Shown one piece after another: positions 1-7,985 of a stretch of DNA of 20,068 nucleotides. A model generated the notes under the pieces. That model saw only the letters and a list, made by a program, of their open reading frames with translations. It did not search any database and was not told where the DNA came from. Where the stretch lies: assembly GCA_030606845.1 (NCBI GenBank), contig JAUWFP010000016.1, positions 1 to 20,068 on the forward strand, in the 5' to 3' direction. A program made the position numbers and the translations under genes. Position 1 is the first letter of the stretch, and each line of letters starts with the position of its first letter. Origin of the DNA: Anaerolineales bacterium (GTDB taxonomy: Bacteria > Chloroflexota > Anaerolineae > Anaerolineales > E44-bin32).

Positions 1-510
1 GCGCGTTATCAAGCTTAGACTTCCCAGCAGGAGACCCAGCCCCGATGTACTGAATGTTGTGACGGCAATGACGAGCAGGAGTGCCCATAGGTCCGTATTC
101 GATAGATCGAGCCCAAGGAGGGTGACGCCCCAGGTGAAGCCGATGAGTACGCCGAACATTCCATCAATGATGTGGATAACCGCCCGACCGAGGAACATCG
201 TCATTCGATTCGCAGGGGTCCCGAACAGATAGGGCAGCGTTCCATTCCAACGGTCGCCAGCAAGACTGAAAGTGACGCCATAGATCCCGCTCAACGCGGT
301 GATTTGGATTGCGTTCCCGATGATATAGAAGTCCGCTGATTCCCCCGATGTGCCGAACTTGCCCATGAGCGTGAAGAAAAGGATTTGAGCGAGAGGTCCC
401 ACGACCTTCGTGGCGATATATGTAGATGGTCGAAGCCAAGCAAAGAGAGCGATGTAGGAGAGAACTGCTCCCTGGAAGAATAAACGAATATTGGCAATCA
501 CTTTCGACAT
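1..510 (-). CDS. ABC-2 type exporter permease, C-terminus cut by window start
   Basis: Membrane subunit of an ABC exporter, probably pairing with the ATPase at 1454-2425. Reading the minus strand from an ATG at 510 gives 170 codons with no stop before the window edge, so the protein is partial. The start reads MSKVIANIRLFF. Hydrophobic stretches follow, and the segment GDRWNGTLPYLFGTP (about residues 79-93) matches the ABC-2 permease pattern in which an ERxxGTLexLlxTP-like cytoplasmic motif lies between the second and third membrane segments. The neighbouring permease at 562-1359 has the equivalent RERWTGTLEALVGMP. Only 51 bases separate this start from the upstream permease stop, so the two are very likely co-transcribed. 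The family exports drugs, lipids or polysaccharides; the substrate here cannot be read from sequence. Confidence 0.85.
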   Translation of the reverse strand, partial: MSKVIANIRLFFQGAVLSYIALFAWLRPSTYIATKVVGPLAQILFFTLMGKFGTSGESADFYIIGNAIQITALSGIYGVTFSLAGDRWNGTLPYLFGTPANRMTMFLGRAVIHIIDGMFGVLIGFTWGVTLLGLDLSNTDLWALLLVIAVTTFSTSGLGLLLGSLSLITR

Positions 511-561
511 CTCAAGACCCAGTCAAATATCCCTAGAAACCAAGCAGAATGCCCGATCATT

Positions 562-1359
562 TCATTGCCCACTGAGGGTGGCGTCAACACGCGCCTTGAA
601 GAGCATCTTCCTGAACAGCCAGAAAGCCAGGAAGAGGTATAGCACGCCAAGAAGGGCCATCATCGCCCATGGCACACTTATCTCTAAAATATCCGGTTTT
701 CCACCGGAAGACATATGCAAAGCGACTGCAGCCCAGTAAGGTGCAAGTATGTAGCTGAGCGGTGTCGTCCACTGGGGAAGTATGGCAATGGGGAAGAGGA
801 ATCCGGCGAGGATGAAAACCGGGAATTCCAGGCCATTCTGCCAACGCTGCACATCTGGGTTTAACACGAAGAGCGTTGCCAGGACAAGCCCCAGGCATAC
901 AAGTGAGAGCACTGTCATGACAACAGAAATGATGAAGAGCGTAGGCGCTTCAATGCTCAACGGGTATCCAAAGATGATCGACGCGAACGCGTAGGCCACA
1001 ATCATGGAGCTCAAAGACTGCGTCACGAAAGCCAGGTTCTTCCCGAAGACAATCACCGCTAATGGAGTGGGCATCCCGACGAGCGCTTCAAGTGTACCGG
1101 TCCAGCGCTCCCGCGTGATGCTGTTTCCGCTCTGGAATAGGACGCTATCCCAAAGGCCTGTGAGGCCACTGCCAACGACAATGAAAATCACAAGCCCATC
1201 TCCTTGGTCACCCAGGATAAAAAGGGCCATTATGGCGATGAGCAGAGGCTGGACGAAGATGCCGAACAAGATGAAGGCGTCCGTCATGGACTGTTTTAAG
1301 GTGAATATAAACGTAAGCTTTATTACATGAACGTAGGCCTTCATCATGCCGGGTTTCAT
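562..1359 (-). CDS. ABC-2 type exporter permease
   Basis: Second membrane subunit of the exporter. The frame is open from 1488, but that start would overlap the ATPase gene by 35 bases and add a non-hydrophobic 43-residue extension. The start preferred here is the ATG at 1359 (MKPGMMKAYVHVIKLTF), giving 265 aa. An AGGAG lies upstream at a rather long spacing of about 15 bases, so the ATGs at 1347 or 1344 remain possible. About six hydrophobic segments are visible. The ABC-2 motif RERWTGTLEALVGMP lies between the second and third, and a long hydrophobic block ending PIAILPQWTTPLSYILAPYW is typical of the family's last third. The two different permeases in the operon suggest a heterodimeric membrane part. 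Substrate unknown. Confidence 0.85.
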   Translation of the reverse strand: MKPGMMKAYVHVIKLTFIFTLKQSMTDAFILFGIFVQPLLIAIMALFILGDQGDGLVIFIVVGSGLTGLWDSVLFQSGNSITRERWTGTLEALVGMPTPLAVIVFGKNLAFVTQSLSSMIVAYAFASIIFGYPLSIEAPTLFIISVVMTVLSLVCLGLVLATLFVLNPDVQRWQNGLEFPVFILAGFLFPIAILPQWTTPLSYILAPYWAAVALHMSSGGKPDILEISVPWAMMALLGVLYLFLAFWLFRKMLFKARVDATLSGQ

Positions 1360-1453
1360 CAGTTGGTTACTCGTCTCCTGGTTTGTCCACCAACTTGTTG
1401 CCGCGATCTTAACCGGTAAGGGCTGGAGAGTTGCCGCAAGATTCCTCGCGTCA

Positions 1454-2425
1454 TTAGACTTTGCCACCCACAAGTCTGACGTAGGCATCCTCGAGCGTCG
1501 GTTCGCGCACTGTCACCTTCCCAACGCGTACACCTTCCAAAGCAGAAAGAAGTGGGGGGATGGCTTCAGATCCTTTTGCTGAGTGAACATGAAGCGCCTG
1601 CTTTTGATCCAGGTCTTCAACAGATACTGTGTCAACAAAGGGAAGGTTTCGAATTTGGTTCAATATCTCCTCGGGCACCCCAAAGACTTCGATTTCGATC
1701 ACCGAGAGATCGCTCACCACCTGCTTCAATGCTTCAGGTGTGTCGAGGGCGACGATGCGCCCTTGATCAATAACTGCGACTCGTTCACAAAGCGCATCGG
1801 CTTCAAACATATAGTGGGTCGTTAAGAGGATGGTCTTCTTCTCGGATTGCAGGTCGCGTATGACCTGGCGGATTTCCCGCCCACCGACGGGATCTAGCCC
1901 CATTGTCGGCTCATCGAGGAAGAGGATTTCTGGGTCGTGCAGCAGCGTGCGGGCAATATGCAGGCGCTGCTTCATCCCGCGCGAATAGCCCTCGACTTTT
2001 TCTTCACCCCGATCCGAAAGGCCAACTAACTCAAGTAATTGTGGGATGCGCTTCATGGTGACTTCCGGGTCAACGTGGTAGAGGCTGGCGAAGTAGCGCA
2101 GATTATCGATCCCGGAAAGACGCCAGTACAGCCCTCGCTCCCCACCGAAGATGAAGCCAATCCTTGATCGGATCTCATTTGCTTGGTCAACGACGTCGTA
2201 ACCAAGAATTTTCGCCGTGCCGCCAGTGGGGATGAGAAGTGTGGTGAGCATCTTGATCATCGTGGTTTTGCCGGCGCCATTAGGACCGAGCAACCCGAAG
2301 AGCTCCCCCCGATTAACATCAAAGGTTATACCATCGACGGCGACTATCTCTTTTACCTTCCTGCGGATAACGCCGATGTTTGTCTTGTATATTCGCCTCA
2401 GTTCTTTTACTTCGATCGTGTTCAA
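1454..2425 (-). CDS. ABC exporter ATP-binding protein
   Basis: ATPase that powers the exporter formed with the two downstream permeases; 323 aa. Motifs in order: Walker A GPNGAGKT (residues 47-54), signature YSRGM (147-151) in place of LSGGQ, Walker B ILFLDEP (167-173) followed by MGLDP, and the switch histidine in TTHYM (H204). A C-terminal tail of about 90 residues is typical of the NatA/DrrA-like group that serves ABC-2 permeases. At the place where the Q-loop glutamine is expected, the sequence reads IGFIFGGERGLY, with Gly at the Q position. The start is a TTG at 2425: an in-frame TGA lies shortly upstream with no other start between, and GGGGAT sits about six bases before the TTG. The permease genes follow closely on the same strand. 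Confidence 0.93.
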   Translation of the reverse strand: MNTIEVKELRRIYKTNIGVIRRKVKEIVAVDGITFDVNRGELFGLLGPNGAGKTTMIKMLTTLLIPTGGTAKILGYDVVDQANEIRSRIGFIFGGERGLYWRLSGIDNLRYFASLYHVDPEVTMKRIPQLLELVGLSDRGEEKVEGYSRGMKQRLHIARTLLHDPEILFLDEPTMGLDPVGGREIRQVIRDLQSEKKTILLTTHYMFEADALCERVAVIDQGRIVALDTPEALKQVVSDLSVIEIEVFGVPEEILNQIRNLPFVDTVSVEDLDQKQALHVHSAKGSEAIPPLLSALEGVRVGKVTVREPTLEDAYVRLVGGKV

Positions 2426-2504
2426 ATTAATCCCCGTGGATTTGAGAGCATATCTTCAAGCACATCGGTTTGATATAGTGCAGGATGTTACGAGTCTGAC
2501 CGTC

Positions 2505-3905
2505 TTATTGCTTTAAGTTTTTACCTCCACCGAATGATTCAGAGATGCGGTTTACATTCTCGTTGTCCACCTTGATGTTCACATCGTAGGTTGTGAAAGG
2601 CATCTCGATACCGGCCCCATCGAGTGCGGTATAGAGTGCCTGGTTAACCTTATCAAACATCCGGCGGGTGTCGACGTAGGAATCGATCCACCAGCGCACC
2701 CGGAATGTCATCGTCGTATCGCCAAATTCCAGGAACAATGCATCCACGGGTTTATCTTTGAGTACGCCATCGATCTTCTCTACGGCTTCAATGATTATGC
2801 ACCGGATTTCATCGATATCCTGCCCATAGCCTATTCCTAGTTCAATCTGCACTCTGTATCTCGAATCGGGGTAAGAGTAGTTCACCACAGCGGAAGTCCC
2901 CATTGTGGAGTTGGGAATAATCACGAGACGGTTGTCACGCGTGAGGATCTTCGTCGTGCGCATTCCAATTTCGACCACATCTCCCCAAGTATCTACCTTA
3001 TCAACCTCGATACGATCGCCGACACGGAAGGGTTGATCGATCAGGAGGATAATCCCGCTGATGAAGTCAGCGATCGTGTCCTGAGCGGCGAGGGATAGCG
3101 CTAAACCACCGAGACCTAAAACAGCTGTGACTGCTGTAATGCTGATTCCGAAAAACTCGAGCAAGATGGTTATGAAAATAAATACGACAAAAAACTTCAC
3201 CAGCCATCCGGCCAATTGCATTAAGGTCTTGACCTGATTGGGATCCATCCGCTGCGAAAGATGGTCTTGAAGTTGAGCCAACGCAACACCGACTAATTTC
3301 CAAGTAATGAAGAAAGCGGTCACAAGATACAACGTAAAGGATATGTCGCGGATCATCGTTTTAAGGTCGGCATTAATAAACTGCAGCCGCAGCAGGGCGA
3401 TCTCGACAGCAAATATAGTGATGAACCAGCGGATTTGATCATTCAAACCAGTGAGGAGACGGTCATCGATATCTGTTGGCGTGCGCTCAACCACCCTTCG
3501 CAGGAATGATTGGATGAGCCACATCCCCATTTTGTAGAGGAAAAGAGCGAGCACGATCGATATGGCGAGGTTGATCCAATCTGCTGAAGATAGCCACAGG
3601 AAAATAAAATCTTCGATTCCCACGGTCTCAATAAAACTCTCAACAACAGCCTCAACTGCACCTGGTATGACTGTAGGCACGGGGGTACGGGTCTCATGGA
3701 CATTCTCTCCAGACCCGGCACCCGTGCCCTCGCCGGGTACATCCGTGTTGATTGCTTCCATGGTCTCCGATGTTTCCGAAGTCGCCTTGATGGTGGCTTC
3801 TGGTGCCGGTTCCACTGGTTGTTCGGAACCACTGCATGCCGCTATGAAGACAATTCCCGCAGCGAGCAGGATAACAACCGTCATGATGGTCGATTTTAAT
3901 TTCAT
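2505..3905 (-). CDS. MscS-family mechanosensitive channel with lipoprotein signal
   Basis: Small-conductance mechanosensitive channel, an inner-membrane pore that opens under hypo-osmotic stress; 466 aa from the ATG at 3905. That start has AGGAGG six bases upstream and is preferred over the ATG at 3965. The N-terminus is a lipoprotein signal: MKLKST, a hydrophobic run, then IAAC with the lipid Cys at residue 24. A low-complexity segment rich in Pro, Glu and Thr (about 28-85) follows. Hydrophobic helices lie near 110-130, 157-173, 185-210 and 234-250. Then comes the pore helix region VTAVLGLGGLALSLAAQDT and the MscS beta-domain signature QPFRVGDRIEV, with IIPNS further on. A lipid-anchored N-terminus is unusual for this family. 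It is a stand-alone gene between two minus-strand units. Confidence 0.93.
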   Translation of the reverse strand: MKLKSTIMTVVILLAAGIVFIAACSGSEQPVEPAPEATIKATSETSETMEAINTDVPGEGTGAGSGENVHETRTPVPTVIPGAVEAVVESFIETVGIEDFIFLWLSSADWINLAISIVLALFLYKMGMWLIQSFLRRVVERTPTDIDDRLLTGLNDQIRWFITIFAVEIALLRLQFINADLKTMIRDISFTLYLVTAFFITWKLVGVALAQLQDHLSQRMDPNQVKTLMQLAGWLVKFFVVFIFITILLEFFGISITAVTAVLGLGGLALSLAAQDTIADFISGIILLIDQPFRVGDRIEVDKVDTWGDVVEIGMRTTKILTRDNRLVIIPNSTMGTSAVVNYSYPDSRYRVQIELGIGYGQDIDEIRCIIIEAVEKIDGVLKDKPVDALFLEFGDTTMTFRVRWWIDSYVDTRRMFDKVNQALYTALDGAGIEMPFTTYDVNIKVDNENVNRISESFGGGKNLKQ

Positions 3906-4204
3906 GATCAACCTCCTATGAATAATGCCGACGCGATGTGAAGTGCGCGAAATACCGTATGGCATTAATTCATCTCAACAAGTGTATACGTTTGATTCTA
4001 TTCGTCCGTCAAGACATGGCAACAATCTAGGGCAGCTAATCTGGACCTTAAACGCCTGGCCTGTCAACACAGAATTTGAGTAATGAGAGGCTCGAATTTG
4101 AGATCCAGATTCCGACTCGCTCCCGAACCACATGAAAAAAGCGCAATCTCATTTACGAATTATTCAAAGTCCATCTTGGAACCTTACATGGAGAAAATGG
4201 TTAT

Positions 4205-4228
4205 TAAAAAAACTACCTGACCTTCAGG
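4205..4228 (-). terminator. candidate intrinsic terminator of the methyltransferase gene
   Basis: On the minus strand, CCTGA-AGG-TCAGG forms a short hairpin (4216-4228), followed by TAG and a run of seven T (4206-4212). The gene's TGA stop lies inside the hairpin. The stem is only five perfect pairs, so termination may be inefficient. Confidence 0.45.
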
Positions 4229-5387
4229 CTTTGAACTGCTGGGTGAGTTCATGCACGAAAAACAAGGCTTTCGAGGGTTCCGAGAAGCGGTCAGGAAATG
4301 CCTGGCAGATCTGTTGGGCGATGCGCTCCACAGAAGTCTCGCCATCCAATTTCTCTAAAATGAATACTGCGAGCTCACCGTCTTTGCCCAGCTCAGGTTG
4401 CTCGTTGGAAATGTGTGGTGCAATCAGTTTATTCTCATAGGCTTTGGCAATCATCGTGGACTGTTCGAAATCTACCTTGATGACATCGGGATCATCCTGC
4501 GATTGAACGCGCGTGTGCCAGCGCCATTCATATGCGTCGCCCATAAGCTCCGCGTGAAGCGATAGGTTGACCGTGTCTCCCGCGGTGATCGATACGGGTT
4601 CGAGCAGTGGGAAAAAGCCTCGACCGTAGACTTCTGAGATCTTCTCGACATCTGGCCCGTTCGAGAATCCAATATCATCGATCAATTCAGTGTTAAACCA
4701 GACGAGCCAACCGTATGCTTTCCCGTCTCTGGTGGCGCGCTGCACGATGTCGGAATTGCTCACATTTGGGTCCTTGATGGAGGAGTAATCCAGGGTCGTC
4801 CATACATGGGGTTCAGTGAGCAAATGGCGCGCTCGAATTCGATCGGGCACTTCATTACTCCATGAGTTGAGGGTGGTCCGCTTGATGGGTTCCATCGAAA
4901 GAGCGTAGGGTTTGCTCCACGGGTTGATCATTTCCTTGAAGGCCGCACGGGAATCCACCAATGCTGTCCATACTACATCGCGAGAGGGAATCAAGAACCC
5001 TCCTTTGGCGAGGTGGCGCTCCCGGGCATCAACAATCGTGGGGATATGTTTTCCATACAAGGGTAAGGAACCGCGCATATCGGATACGATGATGTCGACG
5101 CGTTCCGGCAGCGTCACATTGGTCGAGAGGTCCTGATAAAAATCGATGCGATCACCGAAGCCATTAACGCTGGCCACTTCCCTCGCCAGATGCACGACAT
5201 CATTGGGTTCAATCGCATACACCTTCCGGGCGCCAAATTTGGCTGCCAACAGCGCATGGAGGCCGGGGCCTGTGCCAATGTCCAGGACCACCGAATCAGG
5301 TTTTATTGCCGCTTTCAATGCAAGGGCATAGGCGTCCATGCGCACGCGGTCGGCAATCATGTCAGCGTAATCGGTTAAATCATACAT
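4224..5387 (-). CDS. PRMT-like SAM methyltransferase with PqqD-like C-terminal domain
   Basis: Class I SAM-dependent methyltransferase laid out like protein arginine methyltransferases; 387 aa. The N-terminal helix YADMIADRVRMDAYALAL resembles the PRMT entry helix. SAM motif I is VLDIGTGPG (34-42), with the acidic ribose contact E60 at the end of strand 2. The segment VSDMRGSLPLYGKH occupies the place of the PRMT double-E loop, but the two glutamates appear as D103 and G112. A later YEWRWHTRV (about 286-294) sits where PRMTs carry the THW loop in the beta barrel. The last 50 residues (about 335-387: GELAVFILEKLDGETSVERI, then a short acidic helix) look like a PqqD/RiPP-recognition-type winged helix. 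Arginine methylation is therefore doubtful; a peptide or other substrate recruited by the tail is possible (inference). Confidence 0.75.
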   Translation of the reverse strand: MYDLTDYADMIADRVRMDAYALALKAAIKPDSVVLDIGTGPGLHALLAAKFGARKVYAIEPNDVVHLAREVASVNGFGDRIDFYQDLSTNVTLPERVDIIVSDMRGSLPLYGKHIPTIVDARERHLAKGGFLIPSRDVVWTALVDSRAAFKEMINPWSKPYALSMEPIKRTTLNSWSNEVPDRIRARHLLTEPHVWTTLDYSSIKDPNVSNSDIVQRATRDGKAYGWLVWFNTELIDDIGFSNGPDVEKISEVYGRGFFPLLEPVSITAGDTVNLSLHAELMGDAYEWRWHTRVQSQDDPDVIKVDFEQSTMIAKAYENKLIAPHISNEQPELGKDGELAVFILEKLDGETSVERIAQQICQAFPDRFSEPSKALFFVHELTQQFKA

Positions 5388-5413
5388 AGAGATGTATCCT
5401 GCTTAATTACAAT

Positions 5414-5463
5414 GACGCAGCTCTGAGAGAGACAACGTTATAATTCTCCCTGAAAGCTGCGCC
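5414..5463. repeat. long imperfect inverted repeat between SHOCT and methyltransferase genes
   Basis: The arms 5414-5432 and 5445-5463 pair at 15 of 19 positions around a 12-base loop, including the uninterrupted core CGCAGCT/AGCTGCG. It lies in the 106-base gap between two minus-strand genes. It could be a terminator for the SHOCT gene, although no T-run follows on the minus strand, or a leader element of the methyltransferase gene. Confidence 0.4.
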
Positions 5464-5493
5464 ATAATTCGATGTTTTACCGATCATTTGTGG

Positions 5494-5880
5494 TTATAGG
5501 TTAAGCAGTTCCTTCTTCTTGGCTTCGAACTCTTCGTCGGTGATGACGCCTTTCTTGTTCAGCTCGGATAGGCGTTCGAGCTCTTCGAGGTAATCCTCAG
5601 GCTCGTTATCGGCCGTATCCACCTGCTTCCAATCCTCGTCGGACAATTCCTCGGGTTTGATCCCTAGCTGTTTCATCGCCTGCTCGAGTTGTTCATCCGT
5701 AAGCTCTTCCGCCTGCTTACCGGTTTGTTGTTCGACTTTATCTACCTGGCTCTTCGTAAGTTTGTATGTGCCCACTGCGATCAAACCACCGATAAGAATT
5801 ATTCTTCTCCTCCGGCGGCGTCTTCGCATGCGGCCCCTCCTCCTTACAGTCATCCGCGCTACTCTTCTTCTTGGGGGCAT
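5494..5880 (-). CDS. SHOCT-domain small membrane protein
   Basis: Small protein of 128 aa whose role is unknown. The N-terminus is very arginine-rich (residues 4-26, with eight consecutive Arg). A short hydrophobic stretch IILIGGLIAVGTYKL (27-41) could be a membrane segment. An acidic, helical middle follows, with a repeated EELTDEQLE / EELSDEDWK pattern. The C-terminus (about 97-128: YLEELERLSELNKKGVITDE, then EFEAKKKELL) is a clear SHOCT domain, a short C-terminal oligomerisation domain. The start is supported by AAGGAG six bases before the ATG at 5880. The positive N-terminus next to the hydrophobic segment suggests a cytoplasmic Arg tail that could contact nucleic acid or lipid head groups (inference). 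Confidence 0.85.
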   Translation of the reverse strand: MPPRRRVARMTVRRRGRMRRRRRRRRIILIGGLIAVGTYKLTKSQVDKVEQQTGKQAEELTDEQLEQAMKQLGIKPEELSDEDWKQVDTADNEPEDYLEELERLSELNKKGVITDEEFEAKKKELLNL

Positions 5881-6295
5881 TAAATTCTCCTTTCAAATCC
5901 TAGGCGTTTTAGTCTAAACATGCAGTTTGGATGTTCGAATTGACGATCTGCCTTCCTTAACTTTGCATGGGTGGATTGTAGCTTAATGTATTACTAGAAG
6001 CTCAAGACCAAAGCGTGAAGGAACTCGTTCCACGAATGACGCCCACAGATTTTTCACCGGCGATCAGATGCAAAATGTGGTCATATGAGAATCCCCTCAA
6101 TAGTCCTGTATAATGAAAGTGAAGGGTGTAGCAAATAAACCCGCGATTGCATAGGTTATTCATTTTCTGCGGGGAAGATCTCAGCATTCATCCCAACCTG
6201 AGAAGAATCAAACCGAATTAGCGGATGAAGGGGCATCAGCTCATGCGACCGCGTAGCAGGGTTTCGTTAACTTGTCTGAGGAGCACAAGGCATCG
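5881..6295. other. intergenic region between divergent units
   Basis: 415 bases between the SHOCT gene (minus) and the mutase gene (plus). I see no convincing gene. No cobalamin-riboswitch-like B12 box is apparent, although the downstream gene encodes a B12 enzyme. A perfect TATAAT is present at 6109-6114 and is listed separately. Confidence 0.6.
6109..6114 (+). promoter_or_regulatory. candidate -10 box for the mutase operon
   Basis: TATAAT matches the sigma-70 -10 consensus exactly, directly preceded by TG. No good -35 hexamer is present at 16-18 bases. It would give a leader of about 175 bases before the mutase ATG. Confidence 0.3.
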
Positions 6296-7942
6296 ATGAG
6301 AAAGGACCTTCAAAGAACAGTTGTTGCTGGAGCGCTTGGTGAGTGCGTCCACGTAGCGGGTGTGATCAACTTCCTGCGTTTAGCGGAATCGGCGGGATGG
6401 CGCACCGTATTTCTTGGACCGGCGGTGCCGATTGATAAATTCGTGGAGGTTATTCGTGAAGAAAGCCCAGACCTCGTGGGCGTATCCTACCGGCTCACTC
6501 CCGAGACTGGGGAGCGATTGCTGGCTGAGCTCGCCGAGCAGGTCGATGGTTTCCGTGAGCAGGGAGTCAGATTTGCCTTCGGCGGGACTCCGCCCATCGC
6601 CGAACGAGCTGGTGCGATGGGATTCTTCGAGCGGGTATTCGATGGAAATCAAGCATCGTATGAGGTTCTTGCATACTTAAAGGTAAATGCGGAGGGGGCG
6701 CGAGTCGAGCAGGAATACCCGCAAACACTGATTGACCGGATCCGCTGGAAGTCTCCATATCCAATCTTTCGACATCATTTTGGATTGCCTACTCTGGATG
6801 CGACTATCAAAGGCGTTGAAACGATTGCGCAAGCGGGCGTGTTGGATGTTGTCTCGCTAGGGACGGACCAGGATGCTCAGGAGCACTTCTTCTCTCCCGA
6901 ACGCCAAAACCCGCGGGCGCGTGGGGCGGGCGGGGTTCCAGTTCGAACGCCGGAGGATTTCCGGGCAATTTATGAGGCCAGCCGCTGCGGCAATTGCCCG
7001 CTCATGAGAACATATTCTGGAACAGATGACTTCATCCAGCTGGCTGAGATGGCTGTCGAGACGATCCATAATGCCTGGTGCGCGATCCCGATTTTCTGGT
7101 TCAACCGAATGGATGGGAGGGGTCCGTGGGATTTGCAAGGCTCGATCCACGAGCATCACAAGCTCATGACCTGGTATGGCGAGAGGGGTATCCCGGTTGA
7201 GTTAAATGAACCCCACCACTGGGGGATGAGAGACGCGGCGGATGTTATCTTCGTCGTGTCCGCCTATCTATCCGCGTACAACGCGCGCGCTTTTGGCGTA
7301 AAGGACTACATTGCCCAATTGATGTTCAACAGCCCACCGGGTATTTCAGATGCCATGGATTTGGCGAAAATGCTGGCTTGCTTGAAGATGATTGCGCCTC
7401 TGGAAGAGGCTAACTTCCAGGTTTGGCGACAGACCCGAACAGGATTGTTGAGCTACCCTTTGGATCCTTCAGCGGCGCGCGCACAATTAGCGGCGAGTAT
7501 TTACTTACAGATGGCGTTAGACCCGCATATCTTGCACATCGTCGGTCATACCGAAGCGCTGCATGCGGCTCTGCCAGAGGATGTCATCGAGGCGAGTAAA
7601 GCAGCTCAACGGGTTGTCGACAACGCCTTGCATGGTGCGCCAGACATGACGGCGGATTCTCAAGTACAGGAACGCGTAGATGAACTATGCCGGGAAGCTA
7701 AAGTAACCCTCGATGCTATTCGATCCTTATTGGCAACTAGAGAAGCAGACCCATTATTAGACCCAGAAACCCTTGCTCTGGCCGTCAGGAAAGGGATTCT
7801 TGACGCCCCGCAATTAGTGAATAATGAGTACGCACCAGCCCGAATGATAACGCAGGTCGATGAGCGCGGGGCATGTGTGGCGATCGATCCGCATTCAGGC
7901 AACGAACTTTCTGAAGAGGAGCGCATTGCATCTTTACTCTAA
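6296..7942 (+). CDS. B12-dependent mutase, glutamate mutase-like, with fused corrinoid-binding domain
   Basis: Probable adenosylcobalamin-dependent carbon-skeleton mutase; 548 aa from the ATG at 6296 (AAGG five bases upstream; a TTG at 6272 would add eight residues). Residues 1-130 look like a Rossmann-type B12-binding domain: GECVHVAG (15-22) stands where the DxHxxG motif is expected, with the lower-ligand His at H19 but Cys for Asp; then VGVSYRLTPET and GGTPP. The rest resembles the glutamate mutase epsilon barrel: VPVRTPEDFR, then ERGIPVELNEPHHW, then a C-terminal block GILDAPQLVNNEYAPARM followed by an RGACVAID segment, recalling the GlmE end. In GlmE the equivalent of LNEP is, from memory, NREP with a substrate-binding Arg, so the substrate probably differs. 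A CxxC lies in SRCGNCPLM. GlmS and GlmE are usually separate chains. The opine-dehydrogenase-like gene follows 43 bases later. Confidence 0.65.
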   Translation: MRKDLQRTVVAGALGECVHVAGVINFLRLAESAGWRTVFLGPAVPIDKFVEVIREESPDLVGVSYRLTPETGERLLAELAEQVDGFREQGVRFAFGGTPPIAERAGAMGFFERVFDGNQASYEVLAYLKVNAEGARVEQEYPQTLIDRIRWKSPYPIFRHHFGLPTLDATIKGVETIAQAGVLDVVSLGTDQDAQEHFFSPERQNPRARGAGGVPVRTPEDFRAIYEASRCGNCPLMRTYSGTDDFIQLAEMAVETIHNAWCAIPIFWFNRMDGRGPWDLQGSIHEHHKLMTWYGERGIPVELNEPHHWGMRDAADVIFVVSAYLSAYNARAFGVKDYIAQLMFNSPPGISDAMDLAKMLACLKMIAPLEEANFQVWRQTRTGLLSYPLDPSAARAQLAASIYLQMALDPHILHIVGHTEALHAALPEDVIEASKAAQRVVDNALHGAPDMTADSQVQERVDELCREAKVTLDAIRSLLATREADPLLDPETLALAVRKGILDAPQLVNNEYAPARMITQVDERGACVAIDPHSGNELSEEERIASLL

Positions 7943-7985
7943 TCACAGCCAGGGTAATTGCGCTGAATAAGTTGAGGAGAAAAAC

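Noticed and set aside
562..2516. Plus-strand ORFs opposite the ABC transporter genes
   Set aside because: They are short, lack domains and ribosome sites, and mirror strong minus-strand genes.
5881..6295. Cobalamin riboswitch upstream of the B12 mutase
   Set aside because: I found no B12-box-like sequence or matching paired elements by eye.
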